Shown one piece after another: positions 1-10,474 of a stretch of 64,000 nt of DNA. The notes beneath the pieces were generated by a model that was not told the origin of the DNA, did not search any database, and saw only the letters and a program-made list of their open reading frames with translations. The stretch covers positions 26,632,366-26,696,365 of the forward strand of contig NC_068351.1 in the NCBI RefSeq assembly GCF_014633365.1. Reading direction: 5' to 3'. A program made the position numbers and the translations under genes. Within the stretch, counting starts at the first letter, position 1; the number at the start of each line of letters is the position of its first letter. This DNA is from Diospyros lotus. Lineage: Eukaryota > Streptophyta > Magnoliopsida > Ericales > Ebenaceae.

Positions 1-665
1 TTTATTTTAAATATTTTCCAGCAAATTTAATTTAAAAAAAAAAAAAAATTTAAATTATTATTTTTCAAAGCACTTAAGGTATAAATGTTATACACATGTC
101 CGACAATCAGATAAATTTTATAATATGCTTTTAATTGTTAAATAGCATGTTGTGAATGCTTTGTCGCATATCGGTATTAGTCATGGACTTAGGACACTAC
201 ATAGATGATGTATGTGTTGTGTGGATGTATGGATTATTTTATTTGATGGCCTGCGTGCCGAGATTTGCCGTTTTTGGATAACGGTTGTAAAATTAATTAT
301 TTAATTTTATTTTCGCTTTTATTCCATTGTAAAAGTAGTTTATAGTAAATGTAAAAGCGATGATTCAATCAATGGAGGCACGACATGGAATGGAGTCATC
401 AAGGGTGAAACAATCGAAGAAACGAAGACCCTATGTAAATGGGTTATGCTTGTAATAGTTATAAGCAGTTTTCCTTTTATGCACCCACGTATGCACTGCA
501 CGTTTCCAATGGCTGGAATCGTGCTTAGTATGCATGTTTGAGTCCATGACTATATCGACTATATTATGCAATGTTTATTTTACATAGTTGATGTATGATG
601 ATTAAAACGTTGTATGTGTAAAGTGAGACCTAAAAATTAGACCGAAAATCTCCCATATTTATAAA

Positions 666-713
666 ATTAAATTGTAACCGATTAGACCTTAAGAGTTAAG
701 GCAATTTAATCGG
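666..713 (+). other. RNA hairpin with two competing pairings
   Basis: CCTTAA (687-692) pairs with TTAAGG (696-701) around a GAG loop. The outside can pair in two ways. CCGATTA (678-684) can pair with TAATCGG (707-713), or ATTAAATTG (666-674) can pair perfectly with CAATTTAAT (702-710). The two outer pairings share bases 707-710, so they exclude each other. Pairing is seen in the sequence; a switching role is inference. Confidence 0.6.
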
Positions 714-842
714 GGCTCTCCATCACGGTAGAGATTAGGGCATTTTGATTCGTGTGTTGACCGGCTATGGATACATAGGGGTTGCACACTGGTTAAAATG
801 TTTTTAATTTCTATTTATCATTTGATGAGACGGGAATGCACA

Positions 843-885
843 AATATTGAGACCCAAGAACCTATTATGTGAGGGGATCGATATT
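843..885 (+). other. Leader stem-loop 1 (shared 17-nt loop)
   Basis: The loop is AAGAA-C-CTATTATGTGA (856-872). It is closed by CCC/GGG, a 2x2 internal loop and then an 8-bp stem, AATATTGA (843-850) with TCGATATT (878-885), which includes one G-U pair. The loop recurs in stem-loops 2 and 3, but this stem sequence does not. Confidence 0.65.
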
Positions 886-923
886 CAACTGTGCAGACTT
901 GTCAGCGTGATGGTATAATTTAA

Positions 924-970
924 CCATGTTCAATTGCCAAGAAACTATTATGTGAGGTACATTGGACTGG
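924..970 (+). other. Leader stem-loop 2 (shared 17-nt loop)
   Basis: The loop is AAGAA-A-CTATTATGTGA (939-955). The arms CCATGTTCAATTGCC (924-938) and GGTACATTGGACTGG (956-970) pair with G-U pairs and single-base bulges. The loop differs from the other two copies at one position only, while the stem is unrelated to theirs. Confidence 0.6.
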
Positions 971-1025
971 GAGCCAAAATAATATTTGGGGCCGTACATG
1001 AGATGTACTGGACAAGAGTTGTCCA

Positions 1026-1082
1026 CTTATTGAATTTATTATTCCAAGAATCTATTATGTGAGGAATAATAAGTTTAATAAG
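1026..1082 (+). other. Leader stem-loop 3 (shared 17-nt loop)
   Basis: The loop is AAGAA-T-CTATTATGTGA (1046-1062). The 20-nt arms 1026-1045 and 1063-1082 pair along their whole length: 18 Watson-Crick pairs and two G-U pairs, no bulges. The two departures from perfect complementarity are both wobble pairs, which is what selection on an RNA stem would leave. Confidence 0.75.
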
Positions 1083-1253
1083 AATCCAAATACCCACTGG
1101 AATTCATGCCAACGTGAATTCACATTTTCCTTCATTGGGAGTAAGGAATCTGATAAACTTAGTGGGAGGCACTGTTTGATTTAAAGACCAAAGTCAAATA
1201 GTTAAGGAAAACAAGATATCTAATAATCTATTTATTTTCTGCAGATACATCAA

Positions 1254-4200
1254 ATGGCTTCATTGCACCCACTTACAAGAAATCTTGACAAGCACCAATT
1301 AACTGGACCAAATTTCAATGATTGGCTCTTAAACTTGAAACTGATTTTGAACTTGGAAAAAATTACTTATGTATTGGATGCTCCTGTACCCGTGCCTGCT
1401 AATGATGATGGAGGGGAAAGTGTTCCTCAAAACATTACTCAAGAGGAGCAAGATACTCTTACCAAGTGGCGAGATGATGATCTCACCGCTAGGAGTTATA
1501 TGCTTGTTTCAATGAGTAGTGAATTACAGCGTCAACATGCGAATATGCCTGACGCGTACTCTATCATCACACGCCTACAAGAGTTGTATGGTGAACAAAG
1601 TCGGAGTGCAAGATATGAGATATCTAAGGCACTATTTAGGGCAAAGATGTCTCTGGGAGGATCAGTGGGAGAACACGTTCTCAAAATGATCTCCCTGTTA
1701 GAGAAGTTGAAGGGTTTGGGGGATGAGTTGAATCCTCACCTCCAAATTGATTTGATCCTTCAGTCTTTGCCAGATTCGTATGGAAATTTCATATCGAATT
1801 TCTATATGAATAAAATAGAGTGTACTCCGGCTGAGTTGATGAACATGCTTATTACGGCACAAAACAACATGAAAACGGGTACTGTGATGGCTGTTACCTC
1901 TTCCAGTAAGACTAGGAAGGGGAAAGGCAAGAAAAAGGCCACACAAGTACCACAGGGGGCCAAGACAATAAGTAAGAAGAAGGGAAAACCTGTTGCCAAA
2001 GGAAAATGTTTCCACTGTGGCAAGGACGGGCACTGGAAGAGGAACTGCAAAGACTACCTCAGTTCCTTGAAGAAGGAAGCGGAAGGTATGATGATAGTTC
2101 ACGAGTATTTTTCCATTGCTCATTGTTCTACTTTATGGATTCTAGATTCTGGAGCGACAACTCATGTTTGTGCTTCTGTACAGGATCTGGAGCAAAGTAG
2201 AAGGCTCGCAGATGATGAGATCGTGCTGAAGGTGGCAAACGGGGCAAGAGTTGCAGCCACGGCTATTGGCACTGTTACTTTATCTTTATTGCATGGACAT
2301 AGTTTAGTTTTAAACAATTGTTTATGTGTACCTGGAGCTTTTAAGAACATTATTTCTATTCCTGCTTTAGTGAAAGAGAATTATGAATTTTCTTTTAAAA
2401 ATAATGTTTGTGAGATTTATTTTGGAAATAAATTGATTGCTTCTGGTAATTTTGTCAATGGTCTATACATTTTGAATGTAACTGTTGATAATGATAAAAA
2501 TCTGCGTGTATTGAATAATAACAAGAGACAAAGGGATAACCCAAATCCCAAAATTCTGTGGCATCATCGATTAGGTCATATAGGGGATGATAGAATCACT
2601 AGGTTGGAGAAAGATGGGCTTCTTGGCCCATTGGGTTCTGAACCTTATCCAACATGTGAATCTTGTATCCTAGGCAAAATGACCAAATCACCCTTTGTTG
2701 GACAAGGGGTTAGAGTTACAGAATTGTTGGGACTCATACATTCTGATGTATGTGGGCCAATTAATGTAATGGCCCGAGGGGGTTATCAATATTTCATAAC
2801 TTTTACAGATGATATGTCTAGATATGGATATGTTTATCTTATGAGACATAAATCTGAATCTTTTGAAATGTTTAAAGATTTTAAAGCTGAAGTAGAAAAT
2901 CAAACTGGTAAAAAGATAAAAGCCTTACGATCAGATCGTGGAGGCGAATATCTGAGTCACGAGTTTGAAGATTTTCTTAAAGTCTCGGGTATTATTTCAC
3001 AACGCACTCCACCAGGAACACCTCAACTGAACGGGGTTTCAGAAAGGAGGAATCGGACTCTATTAGATATGGTCCGAAGCATGTTAAGTTATTCTGACTT
3101 ACCATTGTTCCTATGGGGTCATGCCCTTCTTACTGCAATATACCTTCTAAATAGAGTACCTTCCAAGTCAGTTCCTACAACACCACATGAGATATGGTTT
3201 GGTAGGAAACCAAGTCTTAAACATGTTAAGATTTGGGGATGTACAGCTTTTGTGAAAAAGCTTAAATCAGAAAAACTTGAAACTCGATCTTTAAAGGGTA
3301 GTTTCATAGGTTATCCTAAGGATACCTTAGGATATGAATTCTATATTCCTGAGTTGCAACAAGTAGTTGTTAGCAGAAACGCAATTTTTCTTGAAAAAGA
3401 GTTTATTCAAGAAGGTGGAACAAAAAGGAAGATAGAACTTGGTGAAGAGTTCGCCGAACCTGAATCTATCCCACAAGATGACCAATTACCAAGTGAAGAG
3501 ACAAGGCTGAGTCTTACACCTCCCAATAGGAGGAGTGAGAGGATACCTCGGCCACCTGAGAGATATGGTTTCCTAAGTGAACAAGAGTTGTTCTTAGTAG
3601 GAGACCATGATCACTCAGATGACCCTACCACTTACCGAGAGGCGATGTCAGACATCGACTCACAAAGATGGCTAGAGGCTATGAAATCTGAAATGGATTC
3701 CATGTATTCGAACCAGGTCTGGACTCTTGTAGATCCACCAAGAGGTATAGTACCTATTGGATGTAAATGGGTCTTCAAGAAGAAGATAGGTTTGGATGGA
3801 AAGGTAGAGACCTACAAAGCAAGACTAGTGGCAAAAGGTTATCGTCAAAGGCAAGGTGTTGACTATGAGGAAACCTTTTCTCCAGTTGTCATGCTTAAAT
3901 CCATTAGGATTCTACTAGCCATTGCCGCTCATTATGATTATGAGATTTGGCAAATGGATGTGAAGACAGCTTTTCTAAATGGTTATATAGATCAAGATAT
4001 CTATATGGAACAACCTGAAGGCTTCACACCCAAGGATCAAACAGGAAAGGTATGCAAGCTTAAGAGATCCATTTATGGTCTTAAGCAAGCATCCAGGAGT
4101 TGGAACATTCGTTTTGATAATGAAGTCAAATTGTTTGGGTTCATTCAAAACATTGACGAGCCCTGTGTATACAAAAAGGTTAGTGGGAGCGCGATTGCGT

Positions 4201-5198
4201 TTTTGGTCTTATATGTTGATGACATCCTACTCATTGGGAATGATGTAGGATTGCTATCAAAAATAAAAGCATGGTTGTCAAGTACGTTCTCCATGAAAGA
4301 TTTGGGAGAAGCTGCCTACATTCTCGGCATTCGGATCTATAGGGATAGAACCAAGAGATTGATAGGGCTCTCCCAAACCAAGTACATAGAAAGAGTGTTG
4401 AAGAGGTTCAACATGGAGGATTCCAAGAGAGGCCTGTTGCCCTTCAGACATGGAATCCACCTCTCTCGAGATATGTGTCCCAAAACACAAGAAGAGAGAG
4501 ATCGCATGTCTAGGATTCCTTATGCTTCGGCAATAGGAAGCCTAATGTATGCAATGTTATGTACTAGGCCTGATATCGCTCATGCTGTAAGTGTTACAAG
4601 CAGATATCAATCTAATCCAGGTGAGCAACACTGGATTGCTGTTAAGAACATCCTTAAGTACTTGAGAAGAACTAAGGATTTGATTCTCACATATGGAACG
4701 GGAGAACTTAAAGTGGAAGGTTATACAGATTCTGATTTCCAATCAGATATTGATGATAGAAAGTCTATCTCAGGCTATGTGTTTACTTGCAATGGTGGAG
4801 TATTTAGTTGGAAAAGTTCCAAACAAGATACTACCGCCGATTCTACTACAGAAGCCGAGTATATCGCGGCATCCGATGCTGCGAAGGAAGCTGTCTGGAT
4901 CAAGAAGTTTGTGACAGAACTTGGAGTGGTTCCCTCAATAGAGTCTGCCGTGCCCTTGTTTTGCGACAACAATGGGGCCATAGCGCAAGCCAAGGAACCA
5001 AGGTCTCACCAAAAGTCCAAACACATTGAGAGACGCTTTCATCTCATTCGAGAGATTGTTGGGAGAGGAGATGTCAATGTGCAGAGAGTAGATACATCAG
5101 AGAATGCAGCAGATCCGCTGACCAAGGCCATGAACCAGAAGCAACTAGATTCTCATCTAGATAGATGGGGTATGAGATACCATTCAGAATGGTCTTAG
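1254..5198 (+). CDS. Copia gag-pol polyprotein (intact)
   Basis: This 1314-codon frame encodes all proteins for copia retrotransposition: capsid, protease, integrase, reverse transcriptase and RNase H. The first ~200 residues are a UBN2-type Gag. A CX2CX4HX4C zinc knuckle ([14 protein letters not shown]) sits at residues ~252-265. The protease motif DSGATTHVC has its catalytic Asp at residue 298. A GAG-pre-integrase zinc region (HHRLGH...CESC) precedes the integrase core, whose catalytic residues are D498, D561 and E597 (35 residues between the last two). The RT has YVDD at 987-990. RNase H shows DSDFQ, TEAEY and DNNGA, followed by ADPLTK near the C-terminus. No stop or frameshift is present, so the element could still supply active enzymes. 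The ATG at 1254 is the first in frame and begins [10 protein letters not shown], a typical Gag start. Confidence 0.96.
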   Translation: MASLHPLTRNLDKHQLTGPNFNDWLLNLKLILNLEKITYVLDAPVPVPANDDGGESVPQNITQEEQDTLTKWRDDDLTARSYMLVSMSSELQRQHANMPDAYSIITRLQELYGEQSRSARYEISKALFRAKMSLGGSVGEHVLKMISLLEKLKGLGDELNPHLQIDLILQSLPDSYGNFISNFYMNKIECTPAELMNMLITAQNNMKTGTVMAVTSSSKTRKGKGKKKATQVPQGAKTISKKKGKPVAKGKCFHCGKDGHWKRNCKDYLSSLKKEAEGMMIVHEYFSIAHCSTLWILDSGATTHVCASVQDLEQSRRLADDEIVLKVANGARVAATAIGTVTLSLLHGHSLVLNNCLCVPGAFKNIISIPALVKENYEFSFKNNVCEIYFGNKLIASGNFVNGLYILNVTVDNDKNLRVLNNNKRQRDNPNPKILWHHRLGHIGDDRITRLEKDGLLGPLGSEPYPTCESCILGKMTKSPFVGQGVRVTELLGLIHSDVCGPINVMARGGYQYFITFTDDMSRYGYVYLMRHKSESFEMFKDFKAEVENQTGKKIKALRSDRGGEYLSHEFEDFLKVSGIISQRTPPGTPQLNGVSERRNRTLLDMVRSMLSYSDLPLFLWGHALLTAIYLLNRVPSKSVPTTPHEIWFGRKPSLKHVKIWGCTAFVKKLKSEKLETRSLKGSFIGYPKDTLGYEFYIPELQQVVVSRNAIFLEKEFIQEGGTKRKIELGEEFAEPESIPQDDQLPSEETRLSLTPPNRRSERIPRPPERYGFLSEQELFLVGDHDHSDDPTTYREAMSDIDSQRWLEAMKSEMDSMYSNQVWTLVDPPRGIVPIGCKWVFKKKIGLDGKVETYKARLVAKGYRQRQGVDYEETFSPVVMLKSIRILLAIAAHYDYEIWQMDVKTAFLNGYIDQDIYMEQPEGFTPKDQTGKVCKLKRSIYGLKQASRSWNIRFDNEVKLFGFIQNIDEPCVYKKVSGSAIAFLVLYVDDILLIGNDVGLLSKIKAWLSSTFSMKDLGEAAYILGIRIYRDRTKRLIGLSQTKYIERVLKRFNMEDSKRGLLPFRHGIHLSRDMCPKTQEERDRMSRIPYASAIGSLMYAMLCTRPDIAHAVSVTSRYQSNPGEQHWIAVKNILKYLRRTKDLILTYGTGELKVEGYTDSDFQSDIDDRKSISGYVFTCNGGVFSWKSSKQDTTADSTTEAEYIAASDAAKEAVWIKKFVTELGVVPSIESAVPLFCDNNGAIAQAKEPRSHQKSKHIERRFHLIREIVGRGDVNVQRVDTSENAADPLTKAMNQKQLDSHLDRWGMRYHSEWS

Positions 5199-5200
5199 GG

Positions 5201-5212
5201 CTAGTGGGAGAT
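5201..5212 (+). other. Polypurine tract of the copia element
   Basis: The purine-rich run AGTGGGAGA lies just after the gag-pol stop codon and directly before the LTR's TG, the expected site of plus-strand DNA priming. Confidence 0.8.
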
Positions 5213-6721
5213 TGTTAGATATAAGCCCTTAAGACCAGTTCTAGTGACACAATAGGGCTTGATCTTGTAATTCTTTAAACCTTATTTAATGGCAAGTTTT
5301 ATGTTTGATTGAAATTGCAATATGATTTAAATTGAACATACAAATATCCTTTAGTATAATAAGGAGTGGATACCATTCTTAATTGTTAAGAATAATCGAG
5401 ACGGTTAATCCACAATACGTTATACTATAAATATGTTCCTGGCCATAGAGTTTCTAACTTGGATAATTAGTAACTCGCAAAGGCTGGCACATCGTCTTCC
5501 TCCTTGTTCGGTATAAGATGCCGAAAGACAAGATTGGTGGGTCTCGTACCACTCTGTATAAAATACAGAAGAAAGACGAGTGGGTGCTCGTTATAGGAAC
5601 GAGTTCACTGAACGGGACTATTAATATTGAATCACATGGGTTTTATCTCACGGGTCAATGATTTAATATTAACTACGGATTTGCATTAGTCCTTAGACCT
5701 GAGATGACATGGATATCTGTGTGTTAGTGGATTAGGATATCAGCGATATTATATGGTTGTCCTAATCAGGGATAACCGTACGTATCTATGTGCCTAGTTC
5801 AGTGACACACGAGGTATGTGTGCATCAGACATGGAATCTATCATCTCGAGATATACGAGGAAGATATCCTATGCGATCCAGTGGTCACTTGACGATAACT
5901 CCTTGGCCGAGGTAATATGATGGCGGAATTTGGATTCCGTAGAGGTTGTGTCATATTAGTCAAGTGTGATTATTGGATTTGGTCATACGACGAGATCGAG
6001 AGATTTGACCTACTGACCGTGATCTCATATCTCGTCGGGATATAGTATGATAGAGGGACTGTATTGCAGGACACCGTAATGTAAGGTTCACATTCCCGCT
6101 TCACATTAAATTGGGTAATCATGACATATTGCTAGATGTCACTCGTGATTTACGAGAATTAATAATTGATTAATTCTCGTTGCCAGTTTAATTGTGAACC
6201 CAGAAAGTCCCACCCAATAGAAATCGTTTTTAAAAGAAAAAGGGGGCAAATTTAGTAATTATGGAATTACTAAATTATAAATGCAATTATTTAAGAAATA
6301 AGAATAATTAAATAAGTAATATGATTATTTATTTAATTATTAATTTGGTTTGGGCCTTTTGCTAGCACCTAAAGCCCGGCCCAATAGCATTTAGGGTTTT
6401 AGGGTTTCTTGTTTATAAATATAACATTAAACCCAAAATCCAATCAATAAGTTAGTTGAATCAAAACGGAAATTTTAGAGAAAATTTCCGAGTCCCCTTT
6501 TTCTCTCAAGTCTATTGAAGTCTTGACGATTTCGGGTGGACCGACTCGGCATCTCACGCGTGGGAGATATCAGGCGGGTTATCGGCAACGAAATCAGATT
6601 TCGCTTCGAGGTAACTTTTCGTTTTATGTCTTCGATTTAACCGTAAGATTTGAAAAACGTGATACCAATAAAATCAGATTTTATTTTCCGCTGCGTATGA
6701 TCAGATCAATGTTTTCTAACA
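5213..6721 (+). repeat. Copia 3' LTR
   Basis: The LTR is 1509 bp, from TGTTAGATATAAG to TTTTCTAACA, with 5'-TG...CA-3' ends. It follows the polypurine tract directly and ends where an unrelated repeat (X1) begins. Its partner is outside the window, so divergence and target duplication cannot be read; the right-hand duplication would begin CTAAA at 6722. The promoter region is listed separately. Confidence 0.88.
6350..6425 (+). promoter_or_regulatory. Copia LTR promoter: site II / telo-box / TATA
   Basis: TTTGGGCC (about 6351) and GGCCCAATAG (6379-6388) resemble plant site II elements (TGGGCY). They are followed by two TTAGGGTTT-type telo-box repeats (about 6391-6408) and TATAAATATA at 6414-6423. 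In plants this combination is known from promoters of translation-related genes active in dividing cells. The motifs are seen; the activity is inferred. Confidence 0.6.
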
Positions 6722-7515
6722 CTAAAGCCATATACATCAATCAATCTCACAATCACCCATCACACCACGATCATTACAACAACTAGTTACAACTAGCGCA
6801 CAACAACATTTACATTCAATCACATGAATACATATATGACTATATACCATATACAAACTCAGGTGACAACGCTAGTCGTCACATCATCCTCCTGACACCA
6901 TCCCTGCTTGCATCTAGGCTCGCAATATCTACAACATGAGGTAAAACCTCATGAGTCATAAAGACTCAGTAAGGGCGCAATTCATAAGTAAATGAAGCAT
7001 GAGAGAGCATGTAATGCAAAAATGCAATGTAAATGGGTAGTCTTCCATGCCCTCATAACCTCCATAGGTTAAGGCATCAACCAACCTTTCCCACAACACT
7101 AGTCATCCATATGGCCATAGGTACACTAGAACTCATATCATACAAGTATTAACTACTATATGCAACTCATAAAGAAAAACATTTACAAATGCATGCAAGA
7201 CCACCACCCTTGGGGTCATCCCTTACCTGACTTGAAGCCTCTTCTACTAAGAACAAGAACGCTTGCCTGAACTCTGAGCTTCTCTAGGATCATCGCCTCT
7301 CCGATCGTACCTAGAAGCGATATAAATCCCAACTATACATCAGACATTAAACTAGTGCTCATATTTTTGCCACACACCACAAAAATCACCCATCAACAAA
7401 TTTTCAAACAACCCAACCAAGGGTTTTATCCAACCATCACTTCACATTTCATTATCTCCCATAATGAAAATAACTAGAAAAGAATTAAATTAATTTACCT
7501 CAACCAATTTGAAGT
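6722..7515 (-). repeat. Gypsy-type LTR X1, segment 1
   Basis: This noncoding repeat is related to the LTR at 37957-40130: its 7130-7500 part matches 38398-38755. It resumes after the Tat insertion at 20357 and again at 24030. Orientation follows the solo LTR at 41428 (plus), whose TGTAATACC start is matched at the high-coordinate end of this copy. It also shares a CTCAGTAAGGG block (6967) with LTR Y1. The copia element probably interrupts its left part. Confidence 0.65.
7511..7515 (+). repeat. Target duplication GAAGT, left copy (Tat)
   Basis: GAAGT flanks the Tat element here and again at 20357-20361. Removing the element and one copy restores continuity with the related LTR at about 38760. 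Confidence 0.92.
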
Positions 7516-7952
7516 TGTTGTGCCAAAGAAATTGGGGCAAGAAATTAAGCAAATAAGTTGCGCAAAGAACGCAGCAGTGTGCGACAAGTTCGCGGCACAC
7601 TGCCGTAAGCCCTCAAATTAAGCAAGCCCTCAAATCATTGCATAGGCTCACGGTAGTGTGCCGCAAGCTCGCGGCACACTGCCGTAAGCCCCTCACCGCC
7701 CGCTTGCTAGCAACAGCTTCTCGGCTAGCGGTAAATGCCGCAATCTCGCGGGCTAGCGACACAGTGTATCATGCCGCGAGCTCGCCGTAAAAAGAGCAGG
7801 GGCTCGCGGCACAAATCCAAGTGTGCCGCGAGCCCAACCTCCTATACTGCCGCAAGCCCCCAAGCTTGCGGCAAACTCGACCCTGTGGCAGATCAATGGC
7901 TTGCGGCGGTGTGTGTCTCCCGAACAAACCAAGAGCCCCATTCGGCGAGTGC

Positions 7953-7997
7953 CACGTGTCGACACCAGCCACCCTTGAAAATCGCACCCTATAAATA
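7953..7997 (+). promoter_or_regulatory. Tat LTR promoter: G-box/ABRE plus TATA box
   Basis: CACGTGTC (7953-7960) contains a G-box with an ABA-response core (ACGTGTC). It lies about 30 bp before TATAAATA (7990-7997). The same pair is kept in the 3' LTR (19681-19688 and 19719-19726). Binding by bZIP factors is inferred from the motif. Confidence 0.65.
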
Positions 7998-8192
7998 TCC
8001 AGCTAGAAGACAGTGAACAGGACTTCCGACTGGGGTAAAAAATCTGGACATTTTGGATACACTTTTACTGTTCTCTTTTTCGTGAACAATTACCTTAATG
8101 TGGAGGACTGACTTTAGCATCGGAGGGTCTTCGCGGGGAAGATTCCCGCGAGCCTTCTAACCCATTTTCTCAGCATTAATAGGGTTAAAATT

Positions 8193-8480
8193 TGCGGCGA
8201 ACCTTGTGGCGAAGCTTTGCGGCAAACCTTGTGGCGAAGCTAGCGGCGAAGCTTGCGGCAAATCTCGTGGCGTAGCTTGCGGCAAACCTTGCGGCGAAGC
8301 CTTGTGGCAAATCTTGTGGCAAAGCTTGTGGCGAAGCTAGTGGCGAAGCCTTGCGGCAAACCTTGCGGTGAAGCTAGCAGCGAAGCTTGTGGCGAAGCTA
8401 ATGGCGAAGCTTGTGGCGAAGCCTTCTGGCGAACCTAGTGGCGAAGCTAGTGGCGAAAGTTAGTGGCGAAGCCTTGCGGC
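8193..8480 (+). repeat. LTR minisatellite, GCGGCGAAGC-type
   Basis: This is a degenerate tandem array of short units such as AAGCTTGCGGCGAA and AAGCCTTGTGGCGAA in the 5' LTR downstream of the TATA box. The matching array in the 3' LTR (about 19915-20240) has a different unit order and number. The apparent Ala/Lys/Glu-rich frames across it are by-products of the repeat. Confidence 0.8.
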
Positions 8481-8604
8481 GAGCACCCTAGCAGCAATTT
8501 CCCTTGAAGCGACATCTCTTACAGCAACCCAACTCCACTTGACACCAAGCTCGCGTGGACCCCACATCACAAATTTCAATTGTTGTATTTTGGCAACAAC
8601 AATT

Positions 8605-8622
8605 TGGTGTGGTCTGTGGGAA
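8605..8622 (+). other. Tat primer binding site (mutated)
   Basis: TGGTGTGGTCTGTGGGAA starts 3 bp after the 5' LTR. It resembles the TGGCGCCGTCTGTGGGAA-type site common in Tat elements, with the CGCC part changed. The tRNA identity is not assigned. Confidence 0.6.
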
Positions 8623-8651
8623 ACGCAACAAAAAGCCAATCTTAACACGAG

Positions 8652-10474
8652 ATGCCGAGAGCGACAAGATCAGCTGGTTTGGCAAACCAGCCTAACCCTA
8701 CCCGGAGGAGCGCTCGCACAAGGACAGGAGACCCCAGCCAAGTACACCCTACAGTACCTGGACCTTTGGAAGATCATCTAGACAATGAGGTGCGCTTGGG
8801 AAACATTCCAATGCTTGAAGGTAATCAGGTTATCGGATTTGGGGGTTTGGAGCACTCAGAGCAGGGGGAGATACACGCCGTCGGGTGGGGGAGACAGGCG
8901 ATCAGACAAGGGAGGTAGGTCTCGCCCCCAATACCAGCGAATCAGGAACAACACTCCCTAGGATAGTCCTCGATTCCTCGAAGGAACCCAGCGACGACAT
9001 CGGTACCCCTGGAACCGTCTGGAATAGCCCCTCCCCCCCCCCCCACGGTCCCACTGTCAGATTAGGAGCTATTACGGAAGAATTTTGAAGAGCTAAAACA
9101 CCAGAATGATGAGTTAAGGACAAACAACGAGGAGAACATGAAAAGATTACAAGGGATTACTGCCCTTTTGCATGAATTGATGCCGTACATCCATATTCCC
9201 CGCATGGGACAAGCAGGGGCCGAGGGAGAACACTAGAGATCCCAAAACAACCCCCTGAGGACCCCAAGACAAAGGATAAGAATTTGGACTCCTAGGCCTA
9301 ATGACCCAGTCTGGGAAACAACAAACCCAAGGGAAAATCACGACAGGAGACAAGGGAAAGCCCCCATGTATGAAGAAATGACAGAAAGCACCCACTCAAG
9401 AGCTCTTTGCGTCCCATCTCTACATAGGAACGAAACAGAAAAAGAAACGCTCAGAGCGTTCGATCTCAAACGCCTAATGAAGAAGTGCTAGAGCAGAAAC
9501 AAGTTGTGATGACGCTAAGAGAAATCCCTACGAAAGGTTTTCCTCTATCCGAGGAACTCCAGAAGCAACCAGTGCAACCAGGGTTCAAGCTATCGCAACT
9601 CTCGGTGTACCTAGGAAAGGAAGATCCTGTGAAGCATGTACAACACTTTGTGGCAATGGCTGTGCTGCATGGATGGGATGAAGTCACTAGGTGCCAAGCC
9701 TTCCCACTCTCCTTGGCAGGACAGGCTCAACAATGGTTCACAGACTTACCAGCTGGACATATCCAATCATTCGAACAGCTAAAAAAAGAATTTCTAGAAG
9801 CATTCTCTGCCTATGTCCCGAAGAAGAAAAGCGCCATGTATTTAATGAGCTTGCAACAAAGGCCCAATGAATCCCTAAAGCAATACACTGAGCGGTTCAG
9901 AGTAGCCACGCAGGAAGTAAGGGACCTCCCAGTCGGTTTGACAGCCTCGACGTTGCTTAACGGAACAACGTATGCCCCGCTCAGAAGATCTCTAGCATTT
10001 TCTGAGCCAGATTCAATGACCGAACTATTCGCCCGGGCGGAGCAATTTATTGTCCAAATGGAAATCCTTGAAGCTTGGGAAGGAAAAAGAAAAGGGAGGC
10101 AAAATGACGTTGGGCCAGATCGGGCTATAAAGGTACAAAGGAGAGATAAGCCCCCAAAGATGCAATTTTGGAGCTTCACCCCCCTCACTGAGCCAAGAGC
10201 TGCAATCCTCTCATCCATTGCCCACACAGGACTCGTTAACTTTCCCCCACATTCCAACCAGCCTCTAGGCAAGAACACGGAGGCTTTTTGCAAATTTCAT
10301 GAGTCCACGTGGCACACTACAGAGCAGTGCAGGGAGTTACGCAACCAGATTGAACAGCTTATCAGGGAAGGGAAGCTTGATCGGTTTATATTGGATAAGC
10401 CAAAAGATCAACAGAATATGGGAGATAGGTCTAGGAGGGATAATCCGAGGAGGCCCCCCCGGTCCCAAGTATGA
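8652..10474 (+). pseudogene. Tat gag (broken N-terminus, intact capsid part)
   Basis: Gag forms the element's particle. A likely start is the ATG at 8652 (MPRATRSAGLANQ). That frame is interrupted after 8918, reappears as a coiled-coil-like stretch (9066-9160, ELLRKNFEELKHQNDEL) and stops near 9233. The main open part is 9485-10474 (frame 2, ~329 codons), a Retrotrans_gag domain over its first ~150 residues. It ends with a knuckle-like region, FCKFHESTWHTTEQC, followed by LIREGKLDRFI, typical of Tat Gag. Pol continues one base over (+1) and overlaps gag from 10299; a C7 run at 10454-10460 is the likely shift or mutation site. The breaks show that the present protein would be incomplete. Confidence 0.8.

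Larger units (their letters stand above)
1..1253 (+). other. Long structured leader of the copia element
   Basis: At least 1253 nt precede the gag-pol ATG with no coding frame of note. The segment 666-1082 is dense in inverted repeats (listed separately). Just before the ATG, a T-rich tract ends in TTTATTTTCTGCAG at 1231-1244, which looks like a plant 3' splice site and could mark a spliced leader. No matching donor was assigned, so splicing is only an inference. Confidence 0.7.
1..6721 (+). mobile_element. Ty1/copia LTR retrotransposon, 5' LTR outside window
   Basis: This is a copia element with a long untranslated leader (1-1253), one intact gag-pol frame (1254-5198), a polypurine tract and a complete 3' LTR (5213-6721). 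The sequence that starts the 3' LTR (TGTTAGATATAAGCCC) is not found upstream, so the 5' LTR and primer binding site lie left of the window. The right flank enters another repeat at 6722. The single uninterrupted frame makes this the best preserved, and probably one of the youngest, insertions here. Copia is certain from the IN-before-RT order; I do not assign a lineage. Confidence 0.93.
7516..8601 (+). repeat. Tat 5' LTR
   Basis: The LTR is 1086 bp, from TGTTGTGCC to GGCAACAACA. It contains dispersed CGCGGCA motifs, a G-box and TATA box, and a minisatellite (8193-8480). It lacks about 36-40 bp present in the 3' LTR at 19470-19510, where the missing block lies between short GCGAGC repeats. Confidence 0.93.

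Noticed and set aside
8253..8438. Small Ala/Lys/Gly-rich protein in the Tat LTR
   Set aside because: It is a translation of the LTR minisatellite, present in altered frames in the other LTR.
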